Positions 21,739 to 29,723 of a DNA stretch of 42,876 nucleotides are shown one piece after another. Position numbers and translations under genes: made by a program. Within the stretch, counting starts at the first letter, position 1, and the number at the start of each line of letters is the position of its first letter. Location: assembly GCA_021372555.1 (NCBI GenBank), contig JAJFUI010000016.1:1-42876 (forward strand). The letters are read 5' to 3'. The notes beneath the pieces are model-generated. The model saw only the letters and a list, made by a program, of their open reading frames with translations, was not told the DNA's origin and ran no database searches. This stretch comes from Planctomycetaceae bacterium. Lineage in GTDB: Bacteria; Planctomycetota; Planctomycetia; Pirellulales; Thermoguttaceae.

Positions 21739-23934
21739 CTATGACTTCGTCACCAGCGACTCGACGAGCTTGTCGGCCGGTGTGGTTGCCGGGAACACCA
21801 AGAGCACGTATTCCGCGATGGCCCGATTGTATTGCATCAGTGAATCGATGAAGGCCAAGCTTTGCTCCGTCTCGGCCGTCACACTGTCGATCACCTGATC
21901 GATGGCAGCCGCGCCACGACGATAGTTTTCGGCGACGGCGCCCCGGGCGTTCTCGGTTTCAACCACCGACGTCGCCCGCTCTTGGACGTTCTGCACGACG
22001 TGAGGCATCATTGCGGCCAACCGTCGCGCCGCTCGCGATTCCGCGACGTTTCGAGGCTGTCTCTCGAGGTTTGTCAGATAGCTGCCCGAGTGCGGCGCTG
22101 TCGCGGTCTGCGGCCAAGCGTCCGCAACCGTCCCGATTCGCAACGCGAGGGCGTACTGGGCATCCACCAGCGCTACTTTGGCGTCGCCGACGGCCGCCTT
22201 TGCCGCCGTCTGCGCCGTGTTAAGTCGCAACATGTCTGCAGCCCCTGCCGGGCTGTTGCGACGTTCGAGGACCAGCGCCGCGAGCGCTTTCAGGCGACTT
22301 TGTTCGTCGAGAGCCGCCTTGTAGCGCGCCGCTTGTTGCCAGACGAGCCAGTAGGCATCAATAGTCGCCCGGCGATTGCCGCTGGCGTCGCGGCGCAAGC
22401 ATTCGCTGAGAGTGATTGGTTTACAGCCGTCGCCTTCCCAAAGAGCGCCGTTCCAATGCAGCGAGGACGTCAACTGCTTGGCTCGGATCGCAGGCGAAGC
22501 GACACCTGGGCTGTCGAAAGACGACGTCTGAACAACCGCCGACCGCTCGGTCGAGCTGGCCGAGGGAATCGTGTCGGCCAATCCGGCCGGCATCGCCGCC
22601 CTGTTCGCTGCACGCGACAGCGGCGAGGGACTGGAAGAAATGCCGTCAAGCGATCGACGGCCAGCTTCGTCGCTTCGCAGCGGGGGCGCCAACGTCGGCT
22701 CGCTCTTGGCAGCTGGTCGGAGTGTATTGCTCCGCGTGGCCGGTGTGGGCTCTACCGGCCGCCATCCTTCAGTCGACGTCGGTTGGGTGGGCCGTGGCCG
22801 CCGGGCGAGCGTCGGCTCCCGCGGAATCTGCTGGGCCGAATTTGCCGTCGTTGAAGTATTGCCGCCGGCAGGCCGAGCGGGCTGCCCCTCGTTCGCTGCC
22901 GGCTGCATAGGACCGATGAGCGATCGGACCAATTCTTGCACGCCATACGTCGGCGGCACGGCGACGAAGGCATAGTCTGCAATCTGACGATTGTAGTCCG
23001 CGGCTGCCTGCAGAAACGCCATTCGCTGCCGGAACAGCTCGCGGCTGCATGTCGCCACGGCCACCGCGTCGCTCCGCCCGCTCTGCAGGTCGTCGGTCAC
23101 CGCCGTCAAGGCGTCCTCGGCAGCCTGCACGGCCGCGGCGCGGTCATTGAGGACCTGGCACTGTAGCGGAAGCTTTTTGTCGGCCAGGCGTGCCGAGTCG
23201 GGCGGCGTTCGACCGGTGAAAAGTTCCTTGAAATGCGTCCGGTAAGCGGCCACGCAAGGACGATCGGCGCACAGCGGCAGAGGGCTTTCTACTGGTGATC
23301 CCAACAGCGCGGCCAGTTCGTGCTGCGCACTGGTCGCATCCAACTCGGACTGCCGCAGTTCAGCCGCGGCGGCTGCCCTCGCCGCTCTCAACGGCGATTC
23401 TTCGTTCCCTCTTGCCCTGATCGACTCGACGGATTTTGCGAAGTCGAACGCGTAACGATATTCGCCCACCGCCTCGAACAGCCGCCAGTAGGCACGCACG
23501 ATATCCAATTGCCGCCGTCGGTCCGCCGTGGGACTCAGCGCCGCGAGCAACGTGATCGGTTGGCCTGTCACCGTGGCGCCGGATGGCAACCGCACCGCAT
23601 CGGTCACCATATCCGTTGCACCGCCCGAGCGTCGGCCAGCGTTCGCTTTCGCCGGTGAGACTGCCGGAGTGCTTGGCGCCAGCGTGTTCGGCGGCAACGC
23701 GTTGGGGGCCAATGTGTTCGGTGGAATCCTGTTCGACGGGATCGTATTCGACGGGATCGTGCTGCTCGGCTGGATCGTGCCGGGGCCGGGCACTTGCGGG
23801 CCAAGGGCCGGCGGCGACGTTCGCGTTCCGCCAATGCCCGGCGGCGGCGCGAGAGATGGTGCGGTCGGCGCCAGGCCATTGCTGGGCCCTTGAGCGAGCA
23901 ACACCAATCCGAGTACTACACCAGTAACTTGCAC
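21739..23934 (-). CDS. TolC-like outer-membrane efflux protein with two homologous halves
   Basis: A ~731-residue exported protein rich in Ala, Gln and Glu with long helical stretches, as in TolC-family channels. After a signal peptide (VTGVVLGLVLLAQG) comes a low-complexity segment of degenerate TIPSN/TLAPN repeats (~residues 50-95). Two helical units follow: one (about 135-345) ending YNRQIADYAFVAVP ... ELVRSLI, and one (about 500-731) ending YNRAIAEYVLLVFP ... KLVESLV. Both begin with an AYW-containing helix (RAYWRLFEA, DAYWLVWQQ). A Ser/Thr/Pro-rich linker joins them. Two GTG codons compete at 23940 and 23934; the GGAGG at 23942-23946 is 7 nt from the second, which is therefore chosen. 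No pump or adaptor gene is adjacent. Beta-barrel strands are not obvious. Confidence 0.7.
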   Translation of the reverse strand: MQVTGVVLGLVLLAQGPSNGLAPTAPSLAPPPGIGGTRTSPPALGPQVPGPGTIQPSSTIPSNTIPSNRIPPNTLAPNALPPNTLAPSTPAVSPAKANAGRRSGGATDMVTDAVRLPSGATVTGQPITLLAALSPTADRRRQLDIVRAYWRLFEAVGEYRYAFDFAKSVESIRARGNEESPLRAARAAAAAELRQSELDATSAQHELAALLGSPVESPLPLCADRPCVAAYRTHFKELFTGRTPPDSARLADKKLPLQCQVLNDRAAAVQAAEDALTAVTDDLQSGRSDAVAVATCSRELFRQRMAFLQAAADYNRQIADYAFVAVPPTYGVQELVRSLIGPMQPAANEGQPARPAGGNTSTTANSAQQIPREPTLARRPRPTQPTSTEGWRPVEPTPATRSNTLRPAAKSEPTLAPPLRSDEAGRRSLDGISSSPSPLSRAANRAAMPAGLADTIPSASSTERSAVVQTSSFDSPGVASPAIRAKQLTSSLHWNGALWEGDGCKPITLSECLRRDASGNRRATIDAYWLVWQQAARYKAALDEQSRLKALAALVLERRNSPAGAADMLRLNTAQTAAKAAVGDAKVALVDAQYALALRIGTVADAWPQTATAPHSGSYLTNLERQPRNVAESRAARRLAAMMPHVVQNVQERATSVVETENARGAVAENYRRGAAAIDQVIDSVTAETEQSLAFIDSLMQYNRAIAEYVLLVFPATTPADKLVESLVTKS

Positions 23935-23941
23935 GGCCACC

Positions 23942-23946
23942 CCTCC
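23942..23946 (-). promoter_or_regulatory. Ribosome-binding site that decides the TolC-like start
   Basis: GGAGG on the minus strand touches the GTG at 23940 almost directly but stands 7 nt before the GTG at 23934, which makes the latter the better start. Confidence 0.6.
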
Positions 23947-24316
23947 AAAAAGAGCCGATTCCGTTCGTCTTTCCGGTATTCGGAAGGCTGGTGCAAACGA
24001 AGTATCAGCACTCCCTCGCTTCGGAACGAGCGAAACGCATCAGAATGCCCTATAGAGTGACATTTTCGGCCGATCGAGTCAATCCGATACCACTTGTGCG
24101 CTAGAACTCCCGACCCGACACCGCCGCACTCAACCAGCCACGTCGCTGATCTGCGGCCTCGACACAGGCTTTGTCACTTCGGCAATTCACGTCGGCCGCC
24201 CGACGCCACGCGGACGCTCAGCTTTATCCCTATTGACCCTCGCTCCAGCGGACTGCTACATTGGCGGCTGCTTTTTGGGCCGTGTGAGAGCGTCTGTTCG
24301 GGGAGGAGGAGGACAA
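23947..24316. other. Divergent intergenic region, TolC-like / SpsF-like genes
   Basis: About 370 bp with no convincing gene. It has a small hairpin TTCCG/CGGAA (23971-23985), a TATAGA hexamer near 24052, and the promoter candidate for the nucleotidyltransferase gene at 24233-24262. Confidence 0.45.
24233..24262 (+). promoter_or_regulatory. Candidate sigma-70 promoter for the SpsF-like gene
   Basis: TTGACC (24233-24238) and TACATT (24257-24262) are separated by 18 nt, about 55 nt before the start codon at 24317. The match to the consensus is fair (5/6 and 4/6). Confidence 0.35.
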
Positions 24317-25066
24317 ATGCTTAAGCATCTTGGCATCGTGGAAGCGTGCTTCCGCACGCCGAAGTCGCGCAGCAACGCCGCCCGGCGACTGGGCGGTCGT
24401 TCGTTGATCGAGTGGGTGATCCGTCGCGTGACCGACTCGATACGCTTGGACGGCGTGATTGTTGTCGCTTCCGGCTCAGAAGATGGCGACGTGCTCCGCC
24501 GGCTAGTCCCGAGCGATGTTCCGGTCTTCATCAGCGAAGGGCAGGATGCACTGGCCCGATTCTGCCGTGCGTTGGAGCGGTATCCGGCCGAGGGCGTGGT
24601 CCGTGTTCGTGGCGAAAATCTGTTCGTCGACCCGGGGCTAATCGATCGCCTGGTTACGACTGCCGAGGCTCAGCCCGGTTGCGACTACGTCAGCTATCGC
24701 TCCCGCGATGGCCGGCCGGCTATCCAGTCGCCGGCAAGCGTTTACGCGGAGTGGTTCCGCGTCGCCGCGTTAAGGGAGGCAAACCGCGCCGCCCGCGACC
24801 CGGCTGAGCGTGAACAGGTTACACAATACCTGTCTTCACGTCCCGAAAAGTTCCGCATCTGCCAGATTCCAGCGCCGCAGGCGATCGATCGCGATGATGT
24901 CCGGCTGCTTGTCGACATCGAGGAAGACTGGGACCATGCGCTAATGCTCTACGAGGCGCTTGGGCCGGATCACTGGGATTGGCAACGCGTGGTCGGCCTT
25001 CTGGACCACCAACCGGCAATGCGCAATCGCATGGCCGCGCTCAACCGCGTCCATGCCCAGGCGTAA
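24317..25066 (+). CDS. SpsF/NeuA-like nucleotidyltransferase with divergent signature
   Basis: A 249-residue protein resembling cytidylyltransferase-like enzymes (spore coat SpsF, acylneuraminate cytidylyltransferase), which activate sugars as CMP derivatives for surface polysaccharides. The fold is visible in LGGRSLIEWVIRRVTDS, GVIVVASGSEDGD, DVPVFISEGQDALARF, VRVRGENLFVDPGLIDRLV and VDIEEDWDHA. The usual N-terminal nucleotide loop (ARMGSTRLPGK in SpsF) is replaced by ACFRTPKSRSNAARR, and the metal-binding GDxP region reads GENLF, so activity or substrate may differ. The start at 24317 has an excellent GGAGGAGGAGG site; the frame is open further upstream. It converges on the deacetylase operon at a shared hairpin terminator. 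Confidence 0.78.
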   Translation: MLKHLGIVEACFRTPKSRSNAARRLGGRSLIEWVIRRVTDSIRLDGVIVVASGSEDGDVLRRLVPSDVPVFISEGQDALARFCRALERYPAEGVVRVRGENLFVDPGLIDRLVTTAEAQPGCDYVSYRSRDGRPAIQSPASVYAEWFRVAALREANRAARDPAEREQVTQYLSSRPEKFRICQIPAPQAIDRDDVRLLVDIEEDWDHALMLYEALGPDHWDWQRVVGLLDHQPAMRNRMAALNRVHAQA

Positions 25067-25119
25067 AAAAGCCGTGACCGGTGGTTGCGCCCCGTGACGC
25101 AACCGCAATCGGCTTATTT
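25065..25119. terminator. Bidirectional hairpin terminator
   Basis: The stem is AAGCCG...CGGCTT (25069-25074 / 25110-25115) outside GGTTGCG...CGCAACC (25083-25089 / 25098-25104). Read on the minus strand it ends in TTTTTT (25065-25070); read on the plus strand it runs into TTATTT. It directly follows the SpsF-like stop and overlaps the deacetylase stop codon. Confidence 0.7.
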
Positions 25120-26070
25120 CGGCGTCAGCCGGCCTAGCCGCCGACCGGACCGCTCGACCGTGGCCGGCAGTTCGTCGGAAACGATCATCCGCAGTTCGTC
25201 CGGTCGCATTGCGGCCAAGGGGTCATGCCAGCCATCGAGCCAGTCGGCGGGCGTGGTCGGCGCGGACGGCTCTGCGGGGTGCAGTCCGATTTCGATCGAC
25301 CGATGTTTCCGACCGCTGACCAGAAACACGCGGAGCAGATCCAAGTTGATGTTTCCGGCGTGCATCGTTCCGAAAAACGCTGCTGGATGAGCAATCCCCA
25401 GGGCATCCATCCGCGTCTGGAACCGTTTGGCAAACGCCCGCTTCGCGTTCCCCATCGCCCAACCTGAAAGTTGTCCTCGAAGCAGCGTCGACTGCAGCAG
25501 CGAAGGCTCCCGGGCGACGCGAACAACGCGGACCCGAAACTGCCCGAGCAAGCCATCGCTTGTTGCCAGAATCTCTGCTACGGCAGGAATCATCTCAATG
25601 TATTGATGCCCATTGACGTGCGTCGGCCGCAATCCATGGTCGAGAACGAGCTGCATCTGGCGTTCCAGCTCGGCGCGAATCGCCGCCCGGAACCGGCGCC
25701 GGCGTCGCAAGAGTCGCCCAAACAGCGAGAAGACGCCGGCGAATCTTCCCTGCGCGTCGAGCAGTTCCGCCGGATACCCGTCGGTGAGCGGACGGCCCTG
25801 CGTCAAATTCAGATGGACGCCCAGATCGAATGATGCGGGCGAATCGTCAAGCTGCCGTCGCTTTGCGGCTGAGGGCAGCGTGCCGCCCGCCCGCTCCTCT
25901 TCGAGCATCCTCCATTGCCGTAGTGCGGACTCTACGTCAGGCGCATTTGCCAGCAGCGACGTGCTGGTCAGCAACCCCTCTCGGAACCCGCGAAGAATAC
26001 CCTCATTGACCGCGCGGTTCATCCCCAGGTCGTCGGCGTGCAGGATGAGGCGGGCGTCCATGACGGTCAT
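25114..26070 (-). CDS. YdjC/ChbG/HpnK-like carbohydrate deacetylase
   Basis: A 318-residue metal-dependent deacetylase of the YdjC family, whose members deacetylate chitooligosaccharides (ChbG) or hopanoid N-acetylglucosamine (HpnK). Metal and catalytic motifs: LHADDLGMNRAVNEGI with the paired Asp near the N-terminus, GVHLNLTQGRPL, THVNGHQYIEMIP, and a late IGLHPAEPS. No signal peptide is seen, so it acts in the cytoplasm. Its ATG (26068-26070) overlaps the TGA of the 41-codon gene before it (ATGA), which supports this start over the in-frame ATG at 26061. With the GT2 gene it could build or remodel a glycosylated lipid; the target is inference. Confidence 0.88.
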   Translation of the reverse strand: MTVMDARLILHADDLGMNRAVNEGILRGFREGLLTSTSLLANAPDVESALRQWRMLEEERAGGTLPSAAKRRQLDDSPASFDLGVHLNLTQGRPLTDGYPAELLDAQGRFAGVFSLFGRLLRRRRRFRAAIRAELERQMQLVLDHGLRPTHVNGHQYIEMIPAVAEILATSDGLLGQFRVRVVRVAREPSLLQSTLLRGQLSGWAMGNAKRAFAKRFQTRMDALGIAHPAAFFGTMHAGNINLDLLRVFLVSGRKHRSIEIGLHPAEPSAPTTPADWLDGWHDPLAAMRPDELRMIVSDELPATVERSGRRLGRLTPK

Positions 26071-26192
26071 GCTCCACCGTGCCCCGACGACGCAATGCGC
26101 GGCGTCACGAGCAGATAGCCTTGCCCCTGCACTTGGATGCTGATCGTTTTTCGAGGCCGATCAAAAAGATCGTCTTGGAGACGCCGGCTCAT
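26067..26192 (-). CDS. 41-residue small protein, coupled to the deacetylase gene
   Basis: A short gene between the GT2 and deacetylase genes. The product begins MSRRLQDDLFDRPRKTISIQ and ends PRIASSGHGGA, with a beta-like stretch VQGQGYLLVTP. Its TGA overlaps the ATG of the deacetylase gene by the 4-base ATGA pattern, and an AGGG lies 5 nt before its ATG. It begins 76 bp after the GT2 stop on the same strand. No family is recognised. The exact overlap and operon position are the evidence; the length is too short for composition to be decisive. It could be a small subunit or a translational-coupling leader. Confidence 0.5.
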   Translation of the reverse strand: MSRRLQDDLFDRPRKTISIQVQGQGYLLVTPRIASSGHGGA

Positions 26193-26268
26193 TTGGCCCT
26201 CATTCTACCATCCCTAAAGGGCCTGGGAACCGGTGTTAGAGGTTGGCAACCTGCCCCACATGCACCGG

Positions 26269-27171
26269 CTACGCCGCGGCCTTGCGGCGAGGCGCTTCGG
26301 TCTCCGCGGCAAAAACGAAATGCGGGTCGGGAATCGCCTGCCGGGCCCGCTCATGCAGCCGGAGTCGCAGGACGTCCCAGAGCATCGGCAGGGCGTTGCG
26401 CCGCAAGGAAAGGGTGGACGTGAATTCGTTGACCAGCGTTACCGGCACCCGCGCGAAGGGCAAGTCGAGCCGATGAGTCAACAGCACCACCTCCGCGTCG
26501 AACGCGAAACCATCAATTGTCGCCCGGCCGAAAATCTCCAGCGCGGCTCGCCGTTCGAACAGCTTCAGCCCGCATTGCGTGTCGGTCACTTCTCGCGACA
26601 CCAGCCGGCTCACGATTTGCCGAAAAGCGAAGGTGGCCACCCGTCGGGAAAGGCGACGCGGCGCCAGATTTTCCGCGCCGGCCACATCCCGGGCGCCAAA
26701 CACCACGCGGCACTGCCCGTGACGAATCCAATCGTAGCCTCTCCGCAATGCCTCCAGGCGAAACGGCAGATCCGCATCGGTGAAGGCCAGCACGCGGCCA
26801 GTGCCTCGAAGCATCGCCGTCCGTACGGCCCGGCCCTTGCCACCGTGGGGCGAGATCCGCAACGAAGAGAACCGCGGTCCGAGGCCCCGCGTCATTCCGG
26901 CCGTGCGATCATCGCTGCCGTCGTCAGCCACCAGCACCCGGTAGTCAACGCCCCAGTCGTCCAGGAAAGACGCCAGATGCGACAACGTCCAGGGAAGCCG
27001 CCGCTCCTCGTTAAAAGCGGGGACAACAACCGTCAAATCGTGGTCTGCCGGCGCCACCAGCAACGGAGAACCGTCTGGCAGGCCGGCCGAGATGTGGTCG
27101 TTCTGCGTCGTGTTGGGTAGGCCCATGCTTCCTTGCGGCCAAGAAGTGTCACGGAGCGTGAGGAGCGTCAT
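26269..27171 (-). CDS. Family 2 glycosyltransferase (dolichyl-phosphate-sugar synthase-like)
   Basis: A 300-residue GT-A glycosyltransferase. Motifs: LTVVVPAFNEERRLPWTLSHL, VLVADDGSDDRT, GGKGRAVRTAMLRGTGRVLAFTDADLPF in two blocks with the DAD metal site, DTQCGLKLFERRAALEIF and DAEVVLLTHRLDLPFARVPV. This is the polyprenyl-phosphate glucosyl/mannosyl transferase pattern: the product is usually a lipid-phosphate sugar used outside the cytoplasm. There is no C-terminal membrane domain. The start at 27171 has a GGGGAAG site; an ATG at 27126 is also possible. It heads an operon with the 41-residue gene and the YdjC-like deacetylase. Confidence 0.87.
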   Translation of the reverse strand: MTLLTLRDTSWPQGSMGLPNTTQNDHISAGLPDGSPLLVAPADHDLTVVVPAFNEERRLPWTLSHLASFLDDWGVDYRVLVADDGSDDRTAGMTRGLGPRFSSLRISPHGGKGRAVRTAMLRGTGRVLAFTDADLPFRLEALRRGYDWIRHGQCRVVFGARDVAGAENLAPRRLSRRVATFAFRQIVSRLVSREVTDTQCGLKLFERRAALEIFGRATIDGFAFDAEVVLLTHRLDLPFARVPVTLVNEFTSTLSLRRNALPMLWDVLRLRLHERARQAIPDPHFVFAAETEAPRRKAAA

Positions 27172-27304
27172 GCTCTTCCCCCGAGCGTGATTAGTACCGT
27201 CTGATGAGTAAGATACTTGATTACCGGACAACGTGTAAACCGCAGTTTACGCGATATATCGGGGCATTTCGTCCGGGAGGACGCAGGCTCGAAAGACGCC
27301 GCCG

Positions 27305-28600
27305 CTATTCGAGGCTGACTCGCACGCTAAGCTCCCCGGCGTTGTCGGCTAACTCGCCAGCCGAGTCGTTGATCTTCAGAAAGAGCGTGCCGGTTTCCTT
27401 AGGCGACAACGTCGTGCCGAGCCCAATCACGGTGGGACACACGAGAGCCGAGAGGCTGCCCGACGTTGGATGATCCGGCCGAACTGCCGCGAGCAGGACG
27501 CCCAGCGGTTGCCCGTGGTAGTAGCGGATCGAAACGCCACCGGGCTCGCACCACCAGATCTTCGGCTCCTTCGCGACCTGGTATCGGCCGGTGGCCGCAA
27601 GCCGGTATCGTTTTCCCGCGTCGAGACGCAATCCGCTATTTTGCCAACCCCGATCGGCAGCTACAGCCACAGTTCTTGGCGATTTCGCTGCCGGCCGCTG
27701 CTTGGCCGGCGCGAAATCGACAGCCACGCGCGGCACGTCGTAGCCATACTCGATGCCGGTCACCAATAGCTGCCACTCTTCGCACAGCGGCTGCCAGTCT
27801 GGTTCGAAAAGGCGGTAAAAGCGATCATTGAAGTCCGGCTGGCCGATGTCGCCGATAAGTTGGCGGAACCTCTCTTGGTAACGCGGGTGGCGATCCAAGA
27901 GCATCGCGGCCGCCCAACACCAGGCGTACGGCTCCGCCTGCCGATGCGCGTCCGCCGAGTACTCGATGATCGACCGCAGTGTGGAAGCCTGATGCTTGGC
28001 CACCAACTTTTGGATCGTCGGGATGCGTCCCCAGCGTGGCGACTCCTCTCGGCTTCGCGGCACGTAGCCAAGCGTCAGTCGTCCATCTTGCCAGCGATGC
28101 GTTCCCAAATATTCGGCCATCCCCTCCATGTACCACGGCGGGCCGCAATCGCCCAGCAACGCGTACATGAACGCGTGCGTTCCCTCGTGCAAAAGCAACT
28201 CGCGGCGATACCACTCCGTCGGTTGCTCGTCGACCCAGAATCGGTCAAACCAGGTATAGGCGCGTCCTTTGGCCACGGGCACTTCCGGGGGCAGCAGGCC
28301 GGATGCCACAAAGCGATCCCGGTCCTTCATCAGGCAACCGGTGAGTCGCTGATCGGCATGCTTGCTCTCGTCCACGCCGAAGTACCGGCACCACTGTGAG
28401 AACGCCTGCTCAAAGACCGCCGGCAACTGATCGATTTCAGTCCCACCGACGTCTGTGTACAGCGTTAAGCGACGACCGACTATCTTGCGTACCCCGGCGG
28501 CAGCCGCCCGTGCGTCGTCGATCGGCGGTGGCGTCGCCGCCGCAACAGTTGCTGCCATCGCCGTTGTCAGGAGCAACGATGTCAACGGCGAGATTCTCAT
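27305..28600 (-). CDS. Secreted zinc metallopeptidase with lectin-like C-terminal domain
   Basis: A 431-residue exported protein; MRISPLTSLLLTTAMAATVAAA is a signal peptide. The catalytic motif HEGTH (residues 138-142 in LLLHEGTHAFMYALLG) with glutamates in WYMEGMAEYLGTH (159 and 163) is a gluzincin-like HExxH...E zinc site, as in DUF1570/peptidase-MA-like proteins. The C-terminal ~120 residues (GWQNSGLRLDAGKRYRLAATG ... GTLFLKINDSAGELADNAGEL) follow the pattern of the PA-IL galactose-binding lectin fold; this is an inference from motif spacing. The open frame extends 44 codons upstream, but the signal peptide fixes the start. It is divergent from the binding-protein gene. The substrate is unknown. 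Confidence 0.82.
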   Translation of the reverse strand: MRISPLTSLLLTTAMAATVAAATPPPIDDARAAAAGVRKIVGRRLTLYTDVGGTEIDQLPAVFEQAFSQWCRYFGVDESKHADQRLTGCLMKDRDRFVASGLLPPEVPVAKGRAYTWFDRFWVDEQPTEWYRRELLLHEGTHAFMYALLGDCGPPWYMEGMAEYLGTHRWQDGRLTLGYVPRSREESPRWGRIPTIQKLVAKHQASTLRSIIEYSADAHRQAEPYAWCWAAAMLLDRHPRYQERFRQLIGDIGQPDFNDRFYRLFEPDWQPLCEEWQLLVTGIEYGYDVPRVAVDFAPAKQRPAAKSPRTVAVAADRGWQNSGLRLDAGKRYRLAATGRYQVAKEPKIWWCEPGGVSIRYYHGQPLGVLLAAVRPDHPTSGSLSALVCPTVIGLGTTLSPKETGTLFLKINDSAGELADNAGELSVRVSLE

Positions 28601-28668
28601 GGTGGTGGAGCTCACTGTCAGCCCAGGGCTATTGGCACGTCGAGTGACGACGAATATGCTTATCCCAG

Positions 28669-28674
28669 TATACT
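28669..28674 (+). promoter_or_regulatory. Candidate -10 box for the binding-protein gene
   Basis: TATACT lies 26 nt before the ATG at 28701 in the ~100-bp divergent gap. The -35 region is weak (GTGACG-like), so this is a candidate only. Confidence 0.3.
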
Positions 28675-28700
28675 TTCTGCAATCGAACCAGGAAATCGAC

Positions 28701-29708
28701 ATGCGCTGGCCTTCGCTCCTTTTGTGCGTCACCTTGGCCGGCTGTTGGGCATCCGGCCCCCAGGAGGTCGTCGTCTACACCGCCCTGGACTCCGAGTTTT
28801 CCGTGCCGAGCTTCGACCGATTCACTGCGGCCACCGGCATCACGGTGCTGCCCAAGTTCGATGCCGAGTCGACAAAAACCATTGGGCTAGCCGAGGCCAT
28901 CATCGCCGAGCGGGCACGCCCGCGCTGCGACGTCTTCTGGAACAACGAAATCCTGCACACGTTGCGGCTCAAGCGGCTTGGTCTTCTCGACGTTTACATA
29001 CCGCCAGCCGCCAAGAATTTCCCACTGGCGTGTCGTGACCCCAAAGCCTTTTGGCACGGATTCGCCGCCCGCGCACGCGTGCTGGTAGTGAATACCGCAT
29101 TGGTGCCCGAGAAAGAGCGGCCTGCCTCGATTCACGCTCTGGCGAGTCCCAAATGGAAGGGCCGCGCCGCGATTGCTAAGCCACTGTTCGGCACCACGGC
29201 CACTCATGCCGCTTGCCTTTTTGCCGCCTGGGGTGACCAACGTGCGAAGGACTTCTTTCACGCGCTAAAGCGAAACAACGTACAAGTTCTTTCCGGCAAC
29301 AAGCAGGTCGCGCTGAGCGTAGCCGCCGGCCGCGTGGCATTCGGGGTCACCGATACCGACGACGCCCTGATCGAACTTCAGAAAGGAAGGCCGATTGCCA
29401 TCGTTTGGCCCGATCAAGGCCCTAACGATTCCGGCACGCTGCTGATCCCGAACACGCTGGCAATCGTCCACGGCGGCCCGCATCGAGAGGCCGCACGCCG
29501 GCTCGTCGATTACCTCCTCTCGCCGGAGGTAGAAACTCGATTGGCAGAAGGCCCCAGTGGCCAGATCCCGCTCAATCCGAAGCTAATCCCCCCGCCCCAG
29601 TTGCCGATGCCCCGCCCGCTCAAGACGATGACCGTGGATTTCGACGCCGCAGCGAAGAAGTGGGACGCCGCGTCCGAGTTCCTGCGGGCGGAGTTCACCG
29701 GGCCGTGA
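28701..29708 (+). CDS. Iron-type ABC transporter substrate-binding lipoprotein
   Basis: A 335-residue periplasmic binding protein of the ferric-iron type (AfuA/FutA-like, class II fold). The N-terminus MRWPSLLLCVTLAGCWASG has a lipobox LAGC, so it is lipid-anchored. Family blocks: VVVYTALDSEFSVPSFDRFTAATGI, CDVFWNNEILHTLRLKRLGLL, RARVLVVNTALVP, GRAAIAKPLFGTTATHAA, GRVAFGVTDTDDALIELQKG and SGTLLIPNTLAIVHGG. An AGGA site lies 7 nt before the ATG. The frame is open 82 codons upstream through the divergent gene's start, so the lipobox start is preferred. No permease or ATPase gene is adjacent, so its transporter must be encoded elsewhere; the ligand could also be another metal or small anion. Confidence 0.87.
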   Translation: MRWPSLLLCVTLAGCWASGPQEVVVYTALDSEFSVPSFDRFTAATGITVLPKFDAESTKTIGLAEAIIAERARPRCDVFWNNEILHTLRLKRLGLLDVYIPPAAKNFPLACRDPKAFWHGFAARARVLVVNTALVPEKERPASIHALASPKWKGRAAIAKPLFGTTATHAACLFAAWGDQRAKDFFHALKRNNVQVLSGNKQVALSVAAGRVAFGVTDTDDALIELQKGRPIAIVWPDQGPNDSGTLLIPNTLAIVHGGPHREAARRLVDYLLSPEVETRLAEGPSGQIPLNPKLIPPPQLPMPRPLKTMTVDFDAAAKKWDAASEFLRAEFTGP

Positions 29709-29723
29709 GCAGAGAGGACGCCG

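Noticed and set aside
21862..22854. A 330-codon plus-strand frame opposite the TolC-like gene
   Set aside because: Strongly Arg-rich composition typical of antisense translation; the opposite strand has signal peptide, ribosome-binding site and internal homology.
26233..27120. A 295-codon plus-strand frame opposite the GT2 gene
   Set aside because: The GT2 motifs are clear on the minus strand; this frame has none.
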